From Elysia marginata (lineage: Eukaryota > Mollusca > Gastropoda > Plakobranchidae): a stretch of DNA of 32,980 nt. The DNA is taken from the NCBI GenBank assembly GCA_019649035.1, contig BMAT01010316.1:110574-143553 (forward strand), written 5' to 3'. Below, piece by piece: positions 32,041-32,980 of the stretch. The first letter of the stretch is position 1. The number at the start of each line of letters is the position of its first letter. A model generated the notes under the pieces. The model made no database searches. It saw nothing but the letters and a program-made list of their open reading frames with translations, and was not told the origin of the DNA. The translations under genes were made by a program, and so were the position numbers.

Positions 32041-32158
32041 ATTTTGGTTGGTTGCAAGACATTTAAAAGCTTAGAAAAATGCATTCTGGGCACCTTAGAA
32101 TCAAAGAATGTAAATTTTTCAACAGCTGACTCATTTGCACTGGTTGCAGGACATATAA
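32037..32158 (+). repeat. two ACTCATTTG-family cores in tandem
   Basis: GGCTCATTTTGGTTGGTTGC at 32037 and GACTCATTTGCACTGGTTGC at 32128, each followed by A(G/A)GACAT. They are 91 bases apart. The second is the cleanest copy in the window. Confidence 0.75.
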
Positions 32159-32270
32159 TACTGAAAAAATAGTAGAGGCAGAGGCTGCGCATTCAAATGA
32201 TTAAAAAATGTTCAAGGCATGAAATTAGCATTGGATAGAAGTAGATTTTAAGTGGAAATGCCCGAGGTAA

Positions 32271-32487
32271 GCTTGCTTTTAGTATGATTCGAACCCTTCA
32301 CTTACAGTAGCTTGAGCACCCACTGCCTTGCTATTGAGAGAAACAAGGAATTACCCTTCTTAAATGTTAAAAGAAGTTTCAAGGCAAAGCATAGCTGCAA
32401 TATGGTATATGCTACGATTCTCTCAGTGGCAAGGCGGTGGGTGCGGAAGCTAGAACAAGAAGTTTCGAATCATACTCTGGGCAAGCA
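32271..32487. repeat. head-to-head pair of tRNA-like sequences (inverted repeat)
   Basis: Left arm 32271-32342 and right arm 32418-32487 are imperfect reverse complements separated by 75 bases. The right arm on the plus strand has TCAGTGGCAAGGCGGTGGG (A-box-like) and AGTTTCGAATCATAC (B-box-like). The left arm has the same order on the minus strand (TAGCAAGGCAGTGGG, GGGTTCGAATCATAC). Both A boxes face the centre, so any pol III transcription would diverge. Confidence 0.75.
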
Positions 32488-32976
32488 AATTTTTTACTGC
32501 TATTTTTATACCTTAAAAATCTTTCAATCACATACAATGCCATGTAGGAAAGCTACAAAGACCTTTTACTCTTTTTCTGTTGTAAATATACTTTTGGACA
32601 TTGAGCAAGACACTCATCTTTCATTTCTTGCTCTTTCTTCCTTGCTTATATATCTTACCTTCTATATTAGTGTCTTGTTCAAAACAGCAGGCAAATCCTT
32701 TGAAGGTGACATTGCGACATCTGACATATTCACCCTGGATGCGAGGCATAACTATTTTTTTTTATATTATATTAGCAGAGGGTAACAGAACCTACATCAA
32801 GGGGCTCTTTCAGTGCAACATACAATTTGGGTGAGGTCTACATCATTAGGTCCCATTCACAGTTTTTTGTATGCCTAATTTTCATAATTCAGTGATTTTT
32901 TTTTCCTGAAATATCATGATTTAGACCATTTAAAACAGCTATAGAAAAGTTTGAAGTTTTAATGCTTTGATCTTAC

Positions 32977-32980
32977 CCGT
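32977..32980 (-). CDS. BTBD16: possible 3' tip of the preceding BTBD16 exon at the window edge
   Basis: On the minus strand the window opens with ACGG followed by GTAAGATC, a good splice donor (GTAAGA). Exon 1 of the window needs an upstream coding exon, because the frame runs into a stop a short way above its acceptor with no ATG between. An exon ending exactly here would supply it. Only four bases are visible, so neither the coding frame nor the start codon can be checked. Confidence 0.35.

Larger units (their letters stand above)
30738..32976. other. 5'-most intron in window
   Basis: Probable intron upstream of window exon 1. It holds a long dispersed repeat (31440-32160) and the tRNA-like inverted repeat (32271-32487). 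I found no convincing coding exon inside it. Confidence 0.55.

Noticed and set aside
32418..32487. A functional tRNA gene
   Set aside because: A- and B-box-like motifs are present, but I could not fold an acceptor stem and full cloverleaf; the mirrored copy points to a repeat.
32312..32785. 157-codon plus-strand frame
   Set aside because: Its first part crosses the tRNA-like inverted repeat and the rest is AT-rich; no protein features.
1..32980. CRISPR array, operon, riboswitch or phage system
   Set aside because: The window is animal DNA with spliced exons; no regular spacer-repeat array or bacterial gene arrangement is present.

Overview
The window is AT-rich animal DNA. It carries one large, intron-rich protein-coding gene on the minus strand, and nearly everything else is introns, short retroposons and simple repeats. 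Phased GT-AG introns, tRNA-derived SINE-like pieces and long microsatellites rule out a prokaryote. The protein and the repeat types suggest an invertebrate, most likely a lophotrochozoan such as a mollusc. That placement is inference, because no species-diagnostic sequence was recognised.

The gene encodes a BTB/POZ domain-containing protein 16 (BTBD16) orthologue, a relative of germ cell-less (GMCL1). I assembled sixteen coding exons from position 30737 down to 3935. Each has GT donor and AG acceptor dinucleotides, the reading phases agree across all fifteen introns, and the lengths sum to 1827 bases (608 residues plus a TAA stop). Domain order: an N-terminal segment with a TNRWRLP motif; a split BTB fold interrupted by a hydrophilic, acid-rich insert; a BACK-like helical region; and a C-terminal beta-rich domain ending in MFPPS. 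The start codon and first exon(s) lie outside the window. A strong donor at the last bases of the window may mark the end of the preceding exon.

Layout by coordinate: 1-3100 is 3' flank with a tRNA-related SINE-like element, a retroposon-like tail and an old AGCGC/TTTACA-type repeat. About 3115-3934 is the probable 3' UTR. From 3935 to 30737 are exons 16 to 1, with the largest introns at 19125-24535 and 26392-30580. From 30738 to 32976 is the 5'-most intron, which holds a dispersed repeat and a head-to-head pair of tRNA-like sequences.

The notable non-genic structures are that tRNA-like inverted repeat (32271-32487), an inverted repeat containing two degenerate hammerhead-ribozyme-like cores (13018-13495), a dispersed family built on an ACTCATTTGCACTGGTTGC core found on both strands, and clusters of CCA-TCAT-TGG palindromes. 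I saw no autonomous transposon enzyme, no other gene and no clear new multi-gene system.
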